Assembly (NCBI GenBank): GCA_035517615.1 | Contig: DATIYM010000054.1 | Location: 1 to 43,128, forward strand | Source: AG25 sp035517615 | Lineage (GTDB): Bacteria; Gemmatimonadota; Gemmatimonadetes; Gemmatimonadales; GWC2-71-9 | Reading direction: 5' to 3' | DNA: 43,128 nt | Shown here: in pieces, positions 1 to 7,846 of the stretch | How positions within the stretch are numbered: position 1 is the first letter of the stretch | Layout of the letters: each line of letters opens with the position of its first letter | Notes under the pieces: model-generated | What the model was told of the DNA's origin: nothing | The model's input: only the letters and a program-made list of their open reading frames with translations | Database searches by the model: none | Program-made: the position numbers and the translations under genes

Positions 1-2
1 GG

Positions 3-821
3 GGTGGGGTTTTGATGGAGCGGTCGGGGAGGCTATGGGCGGGGACCTTCGGCAGGATTGAGTCATGGTTCGAGGAGCATTATCGGCTGCGGGCAGCGGC
101 GGCTACGGTTATTTCGAGCGCGCTCGAATCGCGGCTCCGCGCGTTGGGATTCGCGGGTCCGATCTTGCTGTCACGCCATGGATGCGATCCGGAGGCCGTC
201 AAGCCAATCGACCGAGGCGTGGCCCGGGCGGCGTTAGGACTGAACGCCGATACGCGTTACCTGGTTCACGTAGGGACGTTGCGCGAAAGAAACGCGCGGC
301 TGCTGAGGAGGGCTGTGGAGCTGGTGCATGACTCACATCGGGCGGAGCTGCTGTTGGTGGGGGGAAGCGACCCGCGAATCGATTGGCCGGAGAGTGTGCG
401 ACGACCCGGACGGGTTTCCTACCGAGATCTGCAACGATTCATCGCCGCGAGCGATCTTGCCCTGCTCCCGGAGGTGGATAGCGTCGCCAATCGGCACCGT
501 TGGCCGTCCAAGGCCAACGACTATTTCATGCTGGCGAAACCGGTTGTTGCGACAGATGTCGGGGATATCGCGACCGTTCTGCGCGAGCGCAGCGCCGGCG
601 TAGTTACGGCACCGGAGGCGGAGACGTTCGCCGCGGGAATCGGCTCGCTACTCGAAGACCCGGAGCGTGCAGCCACACTGGGCGCGAACGGACGGCGACT
701 TGCTGAAACGGACCTGGATTGGAGAAGGCTGGCCGAAGCCCTTGAACAGTTGTACCGAACGGCAGTGAGCTCCACGGCGCTCCCGAACCGCTACCGCATG
801 AGGGCCGTCGAGCAGGCGTAG
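3..821 (+). CDS. Glycosyltransferase family 4, C-terminal part (5' end outside window)
   Basis: The reading frame is open back to the window edge with no stop, so the gene very likely starts upstream; the first in-window TTG/ATG (12 and 15) need not be real starts. What is visible is about 270 residues resembling the end of the N-terminal domain and the C-terminal Rossmann domain of a GT4 retaining glycosyltransferase. There is a strand-loop YLVHVGTLRERN, a VGG strand near residue 116, a donor-site region (LLPEVDS, then KANDYFMLAKPVVATDVG) and a closing helix with LLEDPERAATLGANGR. Such enzymes move a sugar from a nucleotide donor to a growing glycan at the cytoplasmic membrane. The acceptor cannot be told. 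It ends convergently with the phosphoesterase gene. Confidence 0.8.
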   Translation, partial: GGVLMERSGRLWAGTFGRIESWFEEHYRLRAAAATVISSALESRLRALGFAGPILLSRHGCDPEAVKPIDRGVARAALGLNADTRYLVHVGTLRERNARLLRRAVELVHDSHRAELLLVGGSDPRIDWPESVRRPGRVSYRDLQRFIAASDLALLPEVDSVANRHRWPSKANDYFMLAKPVVATDVGDIATVLRERSAGVVTAPEAETFAAGIGSLLEDPERAATLGANGRRLAETDLDWRRLAEALEQLYRTAVSSTALPNRYRMRAVEQA

Positions 822-906
822 CGCGCACGGCGATCCGCCCGCCCGCCCCTGTAGGTGGCCGCGTGCATTCGTTGGCGCCGAGGAGGCTATTGGTCGGATT
901 GCCCCC

Positions 907-940
907 AAAAAAACCCGGGAGCCCTCTCGGAGCTCCCGGG
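907..940 (-). terminator. Rho-independent terminator of the phosphoesterase gene
   Basis: A perfect 9-bp stem (CCCGGGAGC at 914-922 with GCTCCCGGG at 932-940) has a 9-nt loop. Read on the minus strand it is followed by seven T (907-913). It lies 36 bases past the minus-strand stop codon. Confidence 0.85.
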
Positions 941-975
941 AACGGCCAGCAATACAGCCGGATCAGGCGTCCGGC

Positions 976-2379
976 TCAGCGTCCTCTGGGTCCGGGTCCG
1001 GCGACCTGGAACGCTCCCGACAGTGGATCCGCCGCGCGGTCGCGGCTCGTGAGCGGCGCCAGGCCCCAGCGCGCTTCGATCAGCGCGAGGATCGACGTCG
1101 TGTCGTAGCGGTGGTGATCCACGTGATGCTTCCGCGCGAGCGGCGAGATGATGAGCGTGGGAACCCGGCTGCCCGGACCCCAGCGATCGACCACGGGCGG
1201 CGCCACGTGATCCCAGAACCCCCCGTGCTCGTCGTACGTGATGATGATCGCGGTGTGGGCCCACTGCGGCCCGTTCCGCACCGCATTGATCAGCTGCTCG
1301 GTGTGATTCTCACCGGTGATGAGGTCGGTGTATCCCGGGTGCTCGTTGTTCGCGCCGTACGGCTTGACGAACGATACCGCGGGCAGCGTGCCGTTCTGTG
1401 CCGCGGCGATGAAGTCCGTTTCATCCTTCAAATGCGCCGCCCTGGCCGCGGTGCCGTCGGCGTAGTTCGCGAAGTAGGCGAACGGCTGGTGATGGAACTG
1501 GAACAGTGATCCCGGGTGCCCGCCGATCGCATCGTTCCAGCCGCCTGAGTACCAGGCCCACGAGATCCGCTTCGCGCTCAACCGATCGCCGATCGTGGCG
1601 AAGGTCTGGTTGGGGACGAGGTTCGCGGTCGGCGTGGTTGCGGGATGCGGTGTGTTCACGGTGTACGAGGTATTCACGGCGTAACCGTCGGGCGTGACAA
1701 AGCCGTCGCTGATCAGGTTCCCCTGGGCATCGAGTTTGGCCACGACGCTCGTGGGCGCATTCGGGAACACCGGAGTGCGGGCCGCGATCAGCCACATGTG
1801 GTTCAGGAACGATCCGCCGAACGCGGCGTGGAAGAAGTTATCGCACAACGTGTACTCGGCCGCCTCTTTGGCGAGCACGAGATCCGAGGTGTGATAGTAG
1901 CCCATCGACAGGCCCTTGGCGTCGGAGATCGCCACGAACTTGTCCATCCGGCCGCCGTCGATCTGGTACTGCTCCTGATAGTAGCGATGCACGAGATCGA
2001 TGGTGGGCTGCGTGGCGGCAATGAACTGGTCGATGTCGAACGGTGCGTCGGGAAGATTGGTGGGAATCATCGAGCTCGGGACTTCGGGGAGCGTCACGTA
2101 CAGGTGACCCGTGGAGTCGACCTGCTGATATTTGCTCGGGGCGTGGGGCCGTCCGTCGGCGCCCGGGAACTCGCCGAACAGATTGTCGAAACTGTGGTTC
2201 TCCAGGTAAATCACGACGATATGCTGCAGATCTTCGAGGCCTCCCGCACCGTCATCGCGGCCATGCGAGGCGGCAATGGTCATCGGATCGGTGCTCGCAA
2301 CCGGCGCATTGGTGTCGCCGCAGCCAATCGCGAGGAAGGCGCACAGCAGGGCTCCGCCGGCGGTCAAGTCGTGTCGCAT
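976..2379 (-). CDS. Phosphoesterase / phospholipase C-type lipoprotein (AcpA-PLC family)
   Basis: Exported phosphoesterase of the PF04185 family (bacterial phospholipase C and acid phosphatase AcpA), which cleaves phosphate esters or phospholipid head groups through a metal-bound site. The chosen ATG at 2379 is preceded by a strong GGAGGAGC ribosome site; an upstream in-frame start at 2403 lacks this. The first 20 residues form a lipoprotein signal with lipobox AIGC (Cys20), so the product is probably anchored in a membrane and faces the periplasm or outside. Family motifs seen are ENHSFDN (60-66) and TYDEHGGFWDHV (about 381-392), plus DRWGPGSRVP. Length of 467 aa is normal. It stands alone, divergent from the peroxidase gene across a 180-bp gap. 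Substrate (phospholipid or phosphomonoester) cannot be told. Confidence 0.88.
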   Translation of the reverse strand: MRHDLTAGGALLCAFLAIGCGDTNAPVASTDPMTIAASHGRDDGAGGLEDLQHIVVIYLENHSFDNLFGEFPGADGRPHAPSKYQQVDSTGHLYVTLPEVPSSMIPTNLPDAPFDIDQFIAATQPTIDLVHRYYQEQYQIDGGRMDKFVAISDAKGLSMGYYHTSDLVLAKEAAEYTLCDNFFHAAFGGSFLNHMWLIAARTPVFPNAPTSVVAKLDAQGNLISDGFVTPDGYAVNTSYTVNTPHPATTPTANLVPNQTFATIGDRLSAKRISWAWYSGGWNDAIGGHPGSLFQFHHQPFAYFANYADGTAARAAHLKDETDFIAAAQNGTLPAVSFVKPYGANNEHPGYTDLITGENHTEQLINAVRNGPQWAHTAIIITYDEHGGFWDHVAPPVVDRWGPGSRVPTLIISPLARKHHVDHHRYDTTSILALIEARWGLAPLTSRDRAADPLSGAFQVAGPGPRGR

Positions 2380-2559
2380 AGCTCCTCCGTAGGGGGTAGC
2401 CAAGTATCGGGATCGCTAACGTCCGCCCCGTGCGTCACGATTGGCCGACGAGAACGAGGCGGACCGGTAACAACCGTTTCGAACCGGCAGGCTCGTCCGT
2501 GACCCATTCGTTACCAACTCATCACCATCGCGTGGTGCCGGCGCGATGATTTCGACGCC

Positions 2560-4374
2560 ATGACGCGTCGAACCGCCCTGGGAACGGGCGTCGCGATCGT
2601 GGCGATCGTGGGCGCCCTCGTCGGGGCGCGGATGTGGCCGAAGCCGGTCGCACACGGCTATCGAGTCCAGCCATCCACGCCGGCGCGGCGCGCCTTCGAG
2701 CAGGGGATCGATACGCTCATCACGGCGCTCGATCGCCTCGCGGCCGTGGTGCCCCGGGCACCACGTGAAGCGCAACGGCAACAGCTCCGCGAGGCTCGCG
2801 TGGCGTATAAGCGCGTGGAAGTCCTGCTCGCGGTCTACGGACCGAACGTGGCGGAGGAGCTGAACGGGCCGTTGCCCGAGGAGTCGGAGGAGCGGCCCGC
2901 GGGACCGCTGGGCGCGCCGGCCGGGTTCGCGATCATCGAAGCCGCCCTGCATACGAGCGCGTCACCCGGTCGCGATTCGCTGCGCGCTACCTTGGCCGCG
3001 ATGCGCAGCGCGGTCGCGCAATTCCGTGGGTTCACGGAGCTCCTGGCCGTCAACGACAGCGCAGTGCTGGTGTCGCTGCGGCTCGAGGTCGCGCGCGTCG
3101 TGACACTCGGCCTCTCGGGATTCGACACCGAGCGCCACGCGATCGATGAAGCGGCGGAGGCGCTCGATGGCGCCCGCGTGCTCATGCGGGATGTCGTCCT
3201 TGGGGCACGGATCGATTCCACGCTCGCGCGGGCCGCGGCCTACCTGCGTGGCCATCCGGACTTCAATGCCTTCGATCGGCTCGAGTTCATTGTCAACTAC
3301 GCCAACCCGATCTGGACGGCAGTGGCCGCGGCGCGCGCGCACCTGCCGCCGCGCCAGCCGCTGCAACGGCTGTGGCGCGCCGACGCGACGACATTGTTCC
3401 AACCCGGCGCGTTCGATCCGTCGGCGTTTGCGCCGGATTTCGCCCCGCGATCCTCCCCCGAGCTCGTGGCGCTGGGCGCCGCACTGTTTCACGAGCCGCG
3501 GCTGTCGGGGCCGGGCACGCGCTCCTGTGCCTTCTGTCACGATCCGGCGCGCGCGTTCACCGATGGACGGCCCACGAGTGCTGCGCTCCCGAGCGCGCTG
3601 CGCGTCCGGCGCAACACGCCGACGCTCTGGAATGCGGCGTTCGAGCCGCAGCTGTTTGCCGATGGCCGAGCCAGCTCGCTCGAGCACCAGGCGGAGATCG
3701 TGCTCGCGAGCCCGGCGGAGATGGGCGGCAGTGAAACGCTCGCGGCGGCGCGACTCGCCACGGACTCGGTGTGGCGCGCTGCCTTCGCGCGCGCGTTCGG
3801 CACCAGACCCGACAGTGCCGTGACCCCGCGCGCGCTACGCTGCGCGCTGGCGGCCTATGTGCGTTCGCTGCACGGGCTCAATTCCCGTTTCGACCGCGCC
3901 ACCCGCGGCGACACGCTCGCGCTCTCGGCGGACGAGCGCCGTGGGTTCTCGCTGTTCATGGGAAAAGGCCGCTGCGCGGTGTGTCACTTCGTCCCGCTGT
4001 TCAACGGCACGATGCCGCCCGGGTTCGCGGTCTCAGAGCCCGAGATCATCGGTGTACCGACCAAACCGGTGGCAAAGGGCGCCACGCTCGATCCCGATTC
4101 CGGGCGGGGCGGGTTCGATCATGAGCCCACGCATCAGTTCGCGTTCCGCGTCCCCACACTGCGCAACGTCGCGCTCACCGCGCCGTACATGCACAATGGC
4201 CGGTTCGCGACGCTCGAGCAGGTGATCGACTTCTACAATCGCGGCGGGGGGACAGGCGTGGGGGCGCGCGTGCCCGGTCAGACGCTGCCTGCGGAACCGC
4301 TGCACCTCACGAAGCTCGAACAGCGGCAGCTCGTCGCGTTCCTCGGGGCACTGACGGATACGGTGCCGGACTAG
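2560..4374 (+). CDS. Di-heme cytochrome c peroxidase (MauG/CcpA type) with imelysin-like N-terminal region
   Basis: The C-terminal half (about residues 295-600) is a bacterial di-heme peroxidase. It has two c-type heme sites, CAFCH (323-327) and CAVCH (472-476), each in the expected context (PARAFTDG after the first, VPLFNG after the second). A YMHNGRFATLEQVIDFYN block matches the conserved end of the family. The N-terminus has one hydrophobic signal/anchor segment (about 8-25). Residues 40-250 are mostly helical, with ARVAYKRVE and PAGFAIIEAAL; this resembles the imelysin-like extension found on some such peroxidases, but the imelysin GxHxxE motif reads GFAIIE, so the His is missing. The periplasmic role is H2O2 reduction or another heme oxidation. 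The stop codon TAG lies in a CTAG shared with the convergent gene. Confidence 0.88.
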   Translation: MTRRTALGTGVAIVAIVGALVGARMWPKPVAHGYRVQPSTPARRAFEQGIDTLITALDRLAAVVPRAPREAQRQQLREARVAYKRVEVLLAVYGPNVAEELNGPLPEESEERPAGPLGAPAGFAIIEAALHTSASPGRDSLRATLAAMRSAVAQFRGFTELLAVNDSAVLVSLRLEVARVVTLGLSGFDTERHAIDEAAEALDGARVLMRDVVLGARIDSTLARAAAYLRGHPDFNAFDRLEFIVNYANPIWTAVAAARAHLPPRQPLQRLWRADATTLFQPGAFDPSAFAPDFAPRSSPELVALGAALFHEPRLSGPGTRSCAFCHDPARAFTDGRPTSAALPSALRVRRNTPTLWNAAFEPQLFADGRASSLEHQAEIVLASPAEMGGSETLAAARLATDSVWRAAFARAFGTRPDSAVTPRALRCALAAYVRSLHGLNSRFDRATRGDTLALSADERRGFSLFMGKGRCAVCHFVPLFNGTMPPGFAVSEPEIIGVPTKPVAKGATLDPDSGRGGFDHEPTHQFAFRVPTLRNVALTAPYMHNGRFATLEQVIDFYNRGGGTGVGARVPGQTLPAEPLHLTKLEQRQLVAFLGALTDTVPD

Positions 4375-5558
4375 GGCCCCGACACCTGTACCGCACTCAC
4401 GGTGTCCACTCGCGTTCCCACCACCGGCCGGACCGTCAGCTTGAAGGGCACTCCCTTGGCGGCACGAATCCCCGTGAGCACGTACGTGGGATTCGCTGCA
4501 TCGGTATGAGTCGGCCCGAACATCCGCCCCACCCAGGTACTGTCCGGAAAGCTGCCGTTGGCGCTGGTGTGAATCGGCCCGCTCACTCCCACCCACTGCC
4601 CGTCGACGAACGCGCAGAACGCATCGCCCTGACTGAACGTGGCCCCGCTGACCAGTGGCTCACGATATACGTCCCACGTCACATCGACCGCCGTCCCCGC
4701 CACTCGGCCCGTGAGGTGATACATCCCTTCGCGGGGATCGGTTTGCGGGGCCGCGACGCGTAACACGTAGGTGAGTGGCGCGACGCTGCCGAACACTCCC
4801 ACCGCGCCGTTCAAATGATTGATAAACCCGCGTCCCGTGAGCGGGTTCGTGGATGAACGGAAGAAGTCGTAGTAGTTCGTGTCCATGCCAGCCGCTGTCA
4901 GCGCGTAGTACGCGCCGGCCCGGAAAATCACGCGCCCATCGTCCGTCGGATCGATCAGGTCGCCGGGCAGCCGGACGGTCGTGGTGTCGGTCGCGATTTG
5001 AACCGAGGGATCTTCACCAGCCGTGGTGCGCACCGCCTCGACGAACAGCGCGCGAGCGCGCACCAGCTGCGCCGTCACGGACAGCGAGTCGCTGGTACGA
5101 TCGAGCGTGAGCGACGCGGGAGGAAACGTGGCGCTCGTCGATCCCGCCTGGATCAACGGTGCCGTGATGCCCGGGATCGTGGTCTCGCCGGTCACAGCCT
5201 GCGCCGAGGGCGTTGTGACCTTGAGGGTGATGCGATCACCTGCCGCGAGCGGGCAGAAACTTCCCTGGTAGGTGCCCGGAACGATGCCAGGCGCGAGTGG
5301 CACTTCCTTCAAGACCACCGTGGGCGTGGGGCAGCCGCGCGGATCGAGATCCGTGAGCTGGACCGTCGCCCCGCTCACGCCAATGGTTGTATCGCCCTCC
5401 TGAGATTGCTGCACCAGAACAGTCTGCAGCGATTCGGCGGTATTGAGCACGCTCTGGACCACGATCGCGGGCGTGCCCGGCGGGGCCTGGGTGACCTCGG
5501 TCAATTTGCATCCGAACGCCAACACGAGAGCGATGGCGAAGACTTCTCGTCTCACCAT
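4371..5558 (-). CDS. DUF4249-like lipoprotein partner of TonB receptor
   Basis: The 395-residue product starts with a lipoprotein signal (lipobox AFGC, Cys17), followed by beta-rich sequence with no catalytic motif. DUF4249 lipoproteins are typically encoded next to TonB-dependent receptors, which is the case here, and the PAIVVQSVLN and GTYQG segments fit that fold; the assignment rests on this and on gene order, not on a search. The ATG at 5558 overlaps the receptor stop by 7 bases (ATGGTGA), so translation is probably coupled. A longer open frame running upstream to 6080 is only a shadow inside the receptor gene. Probable role: surface or periplasmic accessory in substrate capture. The stop shares CTAG with the peroxidase gene. 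Confidence 0.65.
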   Translation of the reverse strand: MVRREVFAIALVLAFGCKLTEVTQAPPGTPAIVVQSVLNTAESLQTVLVQQSQEGDTTIGVSGATVQLTDLDPRGCPTPTVVLKEVPLAPGIVPGTYQGSFCPLAAGDRITLKVTTPSAQAVTGETTIPGITAPLIQAGSTSATFPPASLTLDRTSDSLSVTAQLVRARALFVEAVRTTAGEDPSVQIATDTTTVRLPGDLIDPTDDGRVIFRAGAYYALTAAGMDTNYYDFFRSSTNPLTGRGFINHLNGAVGVFGSVAPLTYVLRVAAPQTDPREGMYHLTGRVAGTAVDVTWDVYREPLVSGATFSQGDAFCAFVDGQWVGVSGPIHTSANGSFPDSTWVGRMFGPTHTDAANPTYVLTGIRAAKGVPFKLTVRPVVGTRVDTVSAVQVSGP

Positions 5559-7822
5559 GAGAAATCCACCCCTGCCGTTACCAGAATCGGCAGCTGAAAG
5601 AACGCGGTCCGCGTCGGCGGGTCTTTGTCTGTGTCGAAGAAGTACGCGAACACATTGTGCCGATCGAGCACGTTCACGATGTCGAGGTACGGTTCCCACT
5701 GAATGCCCCAGTGATGCCCGTGCCAGCGGAATCCCATGTCGAGCCGCGAATAGGCGGGGTACCGCGCGCCGTTGAGCGAGCCGCCGAGCGGTTCGCTGTT
5801 CGCGTCGTCGGTAAATCCACCGTAGCCGGGGCTGTACTGGCCGTGGTCCCATGAGCCTAACAGTGCCGTGTACGGGAGCGGCGATCCGTACCCGAACCGG
5901 ATCCCGAAGTCCGAGTGCATGACGCCCGGCATTTCGGCCACGATGTTCAGGGTGTGGCGCCGGTCGTGCGCCGGCGGATACGTGAGCCCTTCGGAGTTGC
6001 GCGTGGCGCGCACGAAGCTGTACGCGATCCAGCCCCGTACCCGTCCCACGTGGCGGCGCAGCAGCACGTCCACGCCCCACGCGTCGCCATCGACGGGGAG
6101 AAACACGTCGCTGGTATCACGCAGCGACAGCGCGGAGTTGGGGCGAATCAGGTTCGAGAACGTCTTGCGATAGCCCTCGATGGTGAACTGGGTAGCGCGA
6201 CCGTGCCCGAACCACCGCTCGTAGCCGAGCACGAGATGATCCGACTGCGCCACCGGAATCCGGCCATTCGCGCCCACCCAGAATTCGTAGATCGAAATCG
6301 GCAGCTCTTCGTCGGAGAGCGATTGCACCACCTGGTAGTAGCGGCCCACGGATCCCGTGATCGCCTGATCGGGCGTGAGAAACACCTTGAATGACGCGCG
6401 CGGGGCGACATCGGTGGCGTGCGCGCTCGCCACCCGCTCGACCCGGATTCCGGCGCGTAGCAGCAATGCCCGTCCGGGCTGCCACCGGTCGTCCACGTAG
6501 CCGGCGAGGACTTCGGGGCGATACAGCGTATTGAAGAACGCGGGAGAGAAACTGCCGCGGTAGCCGAGTGCCGAGGGAATCGCGGGGTTCGACACCGTGT
6601 AGCGCAGGTCGTAGTGCTCGTACTCGACGCCGAACTTGATCTCCTGGCGCGCGAGCGGCGGCAGGGCGAGCGCCGTGCCTCCCGACCAGAGCACCGCGGG
6701 ATTCGAGTAGTTCACGAGGCTCGGGTTCAGCTCGAGCCCGGACGAAAATTGGGTGACGCTCACGTGCGACTCGAGCAGGGACGCGCCAACCGGCTGATGC
6801 CAGTTCACGCCGGCCAGGCCGTTGCCCCAATCGAACGCCAGATCGACCGGCGTCACGCCCGGCGCCGCGGGAATCAGATTCAGCGCCAGCACGTCGCGAC
6901 CCCAGTAGCCGGTGAACGACAGATCGCCGCGGGCGCCGTAGGGGTAGTCGATTTTTCCCAGCAGGTCGGTGAAGTAGTAGGGCAGCGTCTGGCTGGTGAA
7001 CAGTTTGACCGCTTCGTCGGCGTAGGTGCGCCGGGCACTAAACAGCACCGACACCGGGCCCGCCGGCGCTTCGAGCAGGATCTTGCTCGAGAGCAGCGAT
7101 ACCGTGCCCGAGCCGTGCAGCTCCTCGTGATTCCCGGGCCGGACCGCCACGTCGAGCACGCTCGACAGCCGGCCCGAGTACTCCGCGGGAAATCCTCCCG
7201 TGAGAAAATCGGCGTGATCGACCGCGTTCACGTCGAACGTGCTGAACAGCCCGCCCAGATGGGAGGGATTGAAGATCGTGATGCCATCGAGGCGCACGAG
7301 ATTCTGGTCGCTCTCGCCGCCGCGCACGTTGTAGCCCACCGAGTAGTCGTTCCGCGCCACCGTGCCCGGTAGCAGCTGCACGGCCCGGATGATGTCGGGT
7401 TCGAGTAGCCCAGGGGTGCGCTTCATTTCCTGGGGGGAGAGCGTGATGGTGCTCGTCTGTGCCAGCGTGTCGAACCGCGCCCGCGCGGGCGATCGGGCCT
7501 CGACGCCGACGGGCGCGAGCTCCACCGCGAGCGGCCGAACGTAGATGCGGACTGTGTCGGTTCCGGCAGCAACCGGGATCGTGTCCGGTGTGATGCCGAT
7601 GCCGTGGATCGTGAGCCGCACGTCGCCCGCGGGCACGCGCAGCGCAAACCGCCCCGACTGGCTGGTCAGCACGATCGTGGGCACGCCCACGGCGCCGACC
7701 TCGACGCCGTTCATGGGAGTCGAGTCGGTGGCCGAAAGAACGTGCCCTTTGATGATGCGGGACTGCTGGGCGGAGAGGCAGAGCGGGAGGAGCAGGGCGG
7801 CGAGGAGGACGAGCAGCGGCAC
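5552..7822 (-). CDS. TonB-dependent outer membrane receptor with carboxypeptidase-regulatory-like domain
   Basis: The 756-residue product has a signal peptide (about 1-18, ending LCLSA), then a carboxypeptidase-regulatory-like beta domain (about 22-105, IIKGHVLSATDSTPMNGVEV), then a plug (about 120-225 with GYNVRGGESDQNLVRLDG and FPAEYSGRLSSVLDV), and a beta-barrel of about 520 residues ending in a C-terminal aromatic (FSW), as usual for barrel insertion. It carries a substrate across the outer membrane using TonB energy. The start is GTG at 7822 with no clear ribosome site. It sits 24 bases after the exported hydrolase gene and overlaps the lipoprotein gene, forming a three-gene operon. No SusD-like gene is present. 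Confidence 0.92.
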   Translation of the reverse strand: MPLLVLLAALLLPLCLSAQQSRIIKGHVLSATDSTPMNGVEVGAVGVPTIVLTSQSGRFALRVPAGDVRLTIHGIGITPDTIPVAAGTDTVRIYVRPLAVELAPVGVEARSPARARFDTLAQTSTITLSPQEMKRTPGLLEPDIIRAVQLLPGTVARNDYSVGYNVRGGESDQNLVRLDGITIFNPSHLGGLFSTFDVNAVDHADFLTGGFPAEYSGRLSSVLDVAVRPGNHEELHGSGTVSLLSSKILLEAPAGPVSVLFSARRTYADEAVKLFTSQTLPYYFTDLLGKIDYPYGARGDLSFTGYWGRDVLALNLIPAAPGVTPVDLAFDWGNGLAGVNWHQPVGASLLESHVSVTQFSSGLELNPSLVNYSNPAVLWSGGTALALPPLARQEIKFGVEYEHYDLRYTVSNPAIPSALGYRGSFSPAFFNTLYRPEVLAGYVDDRWQPGRALLLRAGIRVERVASAHATDVAPRASFKVFLTPDQAITGSVGRYYQVVQSLSDEELPISIYEFWVGANGRIPVAQSDHLVLGYERWFGHGRATQFTIEGYRKTFSNLIRPNSALSLRDTSDVFLPVDGDAWGVDVLLRRHVGRVRGWIAYSFVRATRNSEGLTYPPAHDRRHTLNIVAEMPGVMHSDFGIRFGYGSPLPYTALLGSWDHGQYSPGYGGFTDDANSEPLGGSLNGARYPAYSRLDMGFRWHGHHWGIQWEPYLDIVNVLDRHNVFAYFFDTDKDPPTRTAFFQLPILVTAGVDFSW

Positions 7823-7846
7823 GGTAGTGAGTACACCGAACGCGCG

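Noticed and set aside
1645..2502. Long plus-strand open frame antisense to the phosphoesterase gene
   Set aside because: It mirrors codon bias of the real minus-strand gene, has no ribosome site and an Arg/Gly-rich composition. Similar antisense frames at 8426-9649, 23805-25427 and 39916-41658 were dropped for the same reason.
2526..2548. CATCGCG/CGCGATG inverted repeat before the peroxidase gene as an operator
   Set aside because: Only 7 bp with a 9-base spacer in very GC-rich DNA; chance is likely and nothing else supports it.
5559..6080. Extended N-terminus of the DUF4249-like protein
   Set aside because: The extra 174 residues are translated from inside the receptor gene in a shadow frame; the lipoprotein signal begins at 5558.
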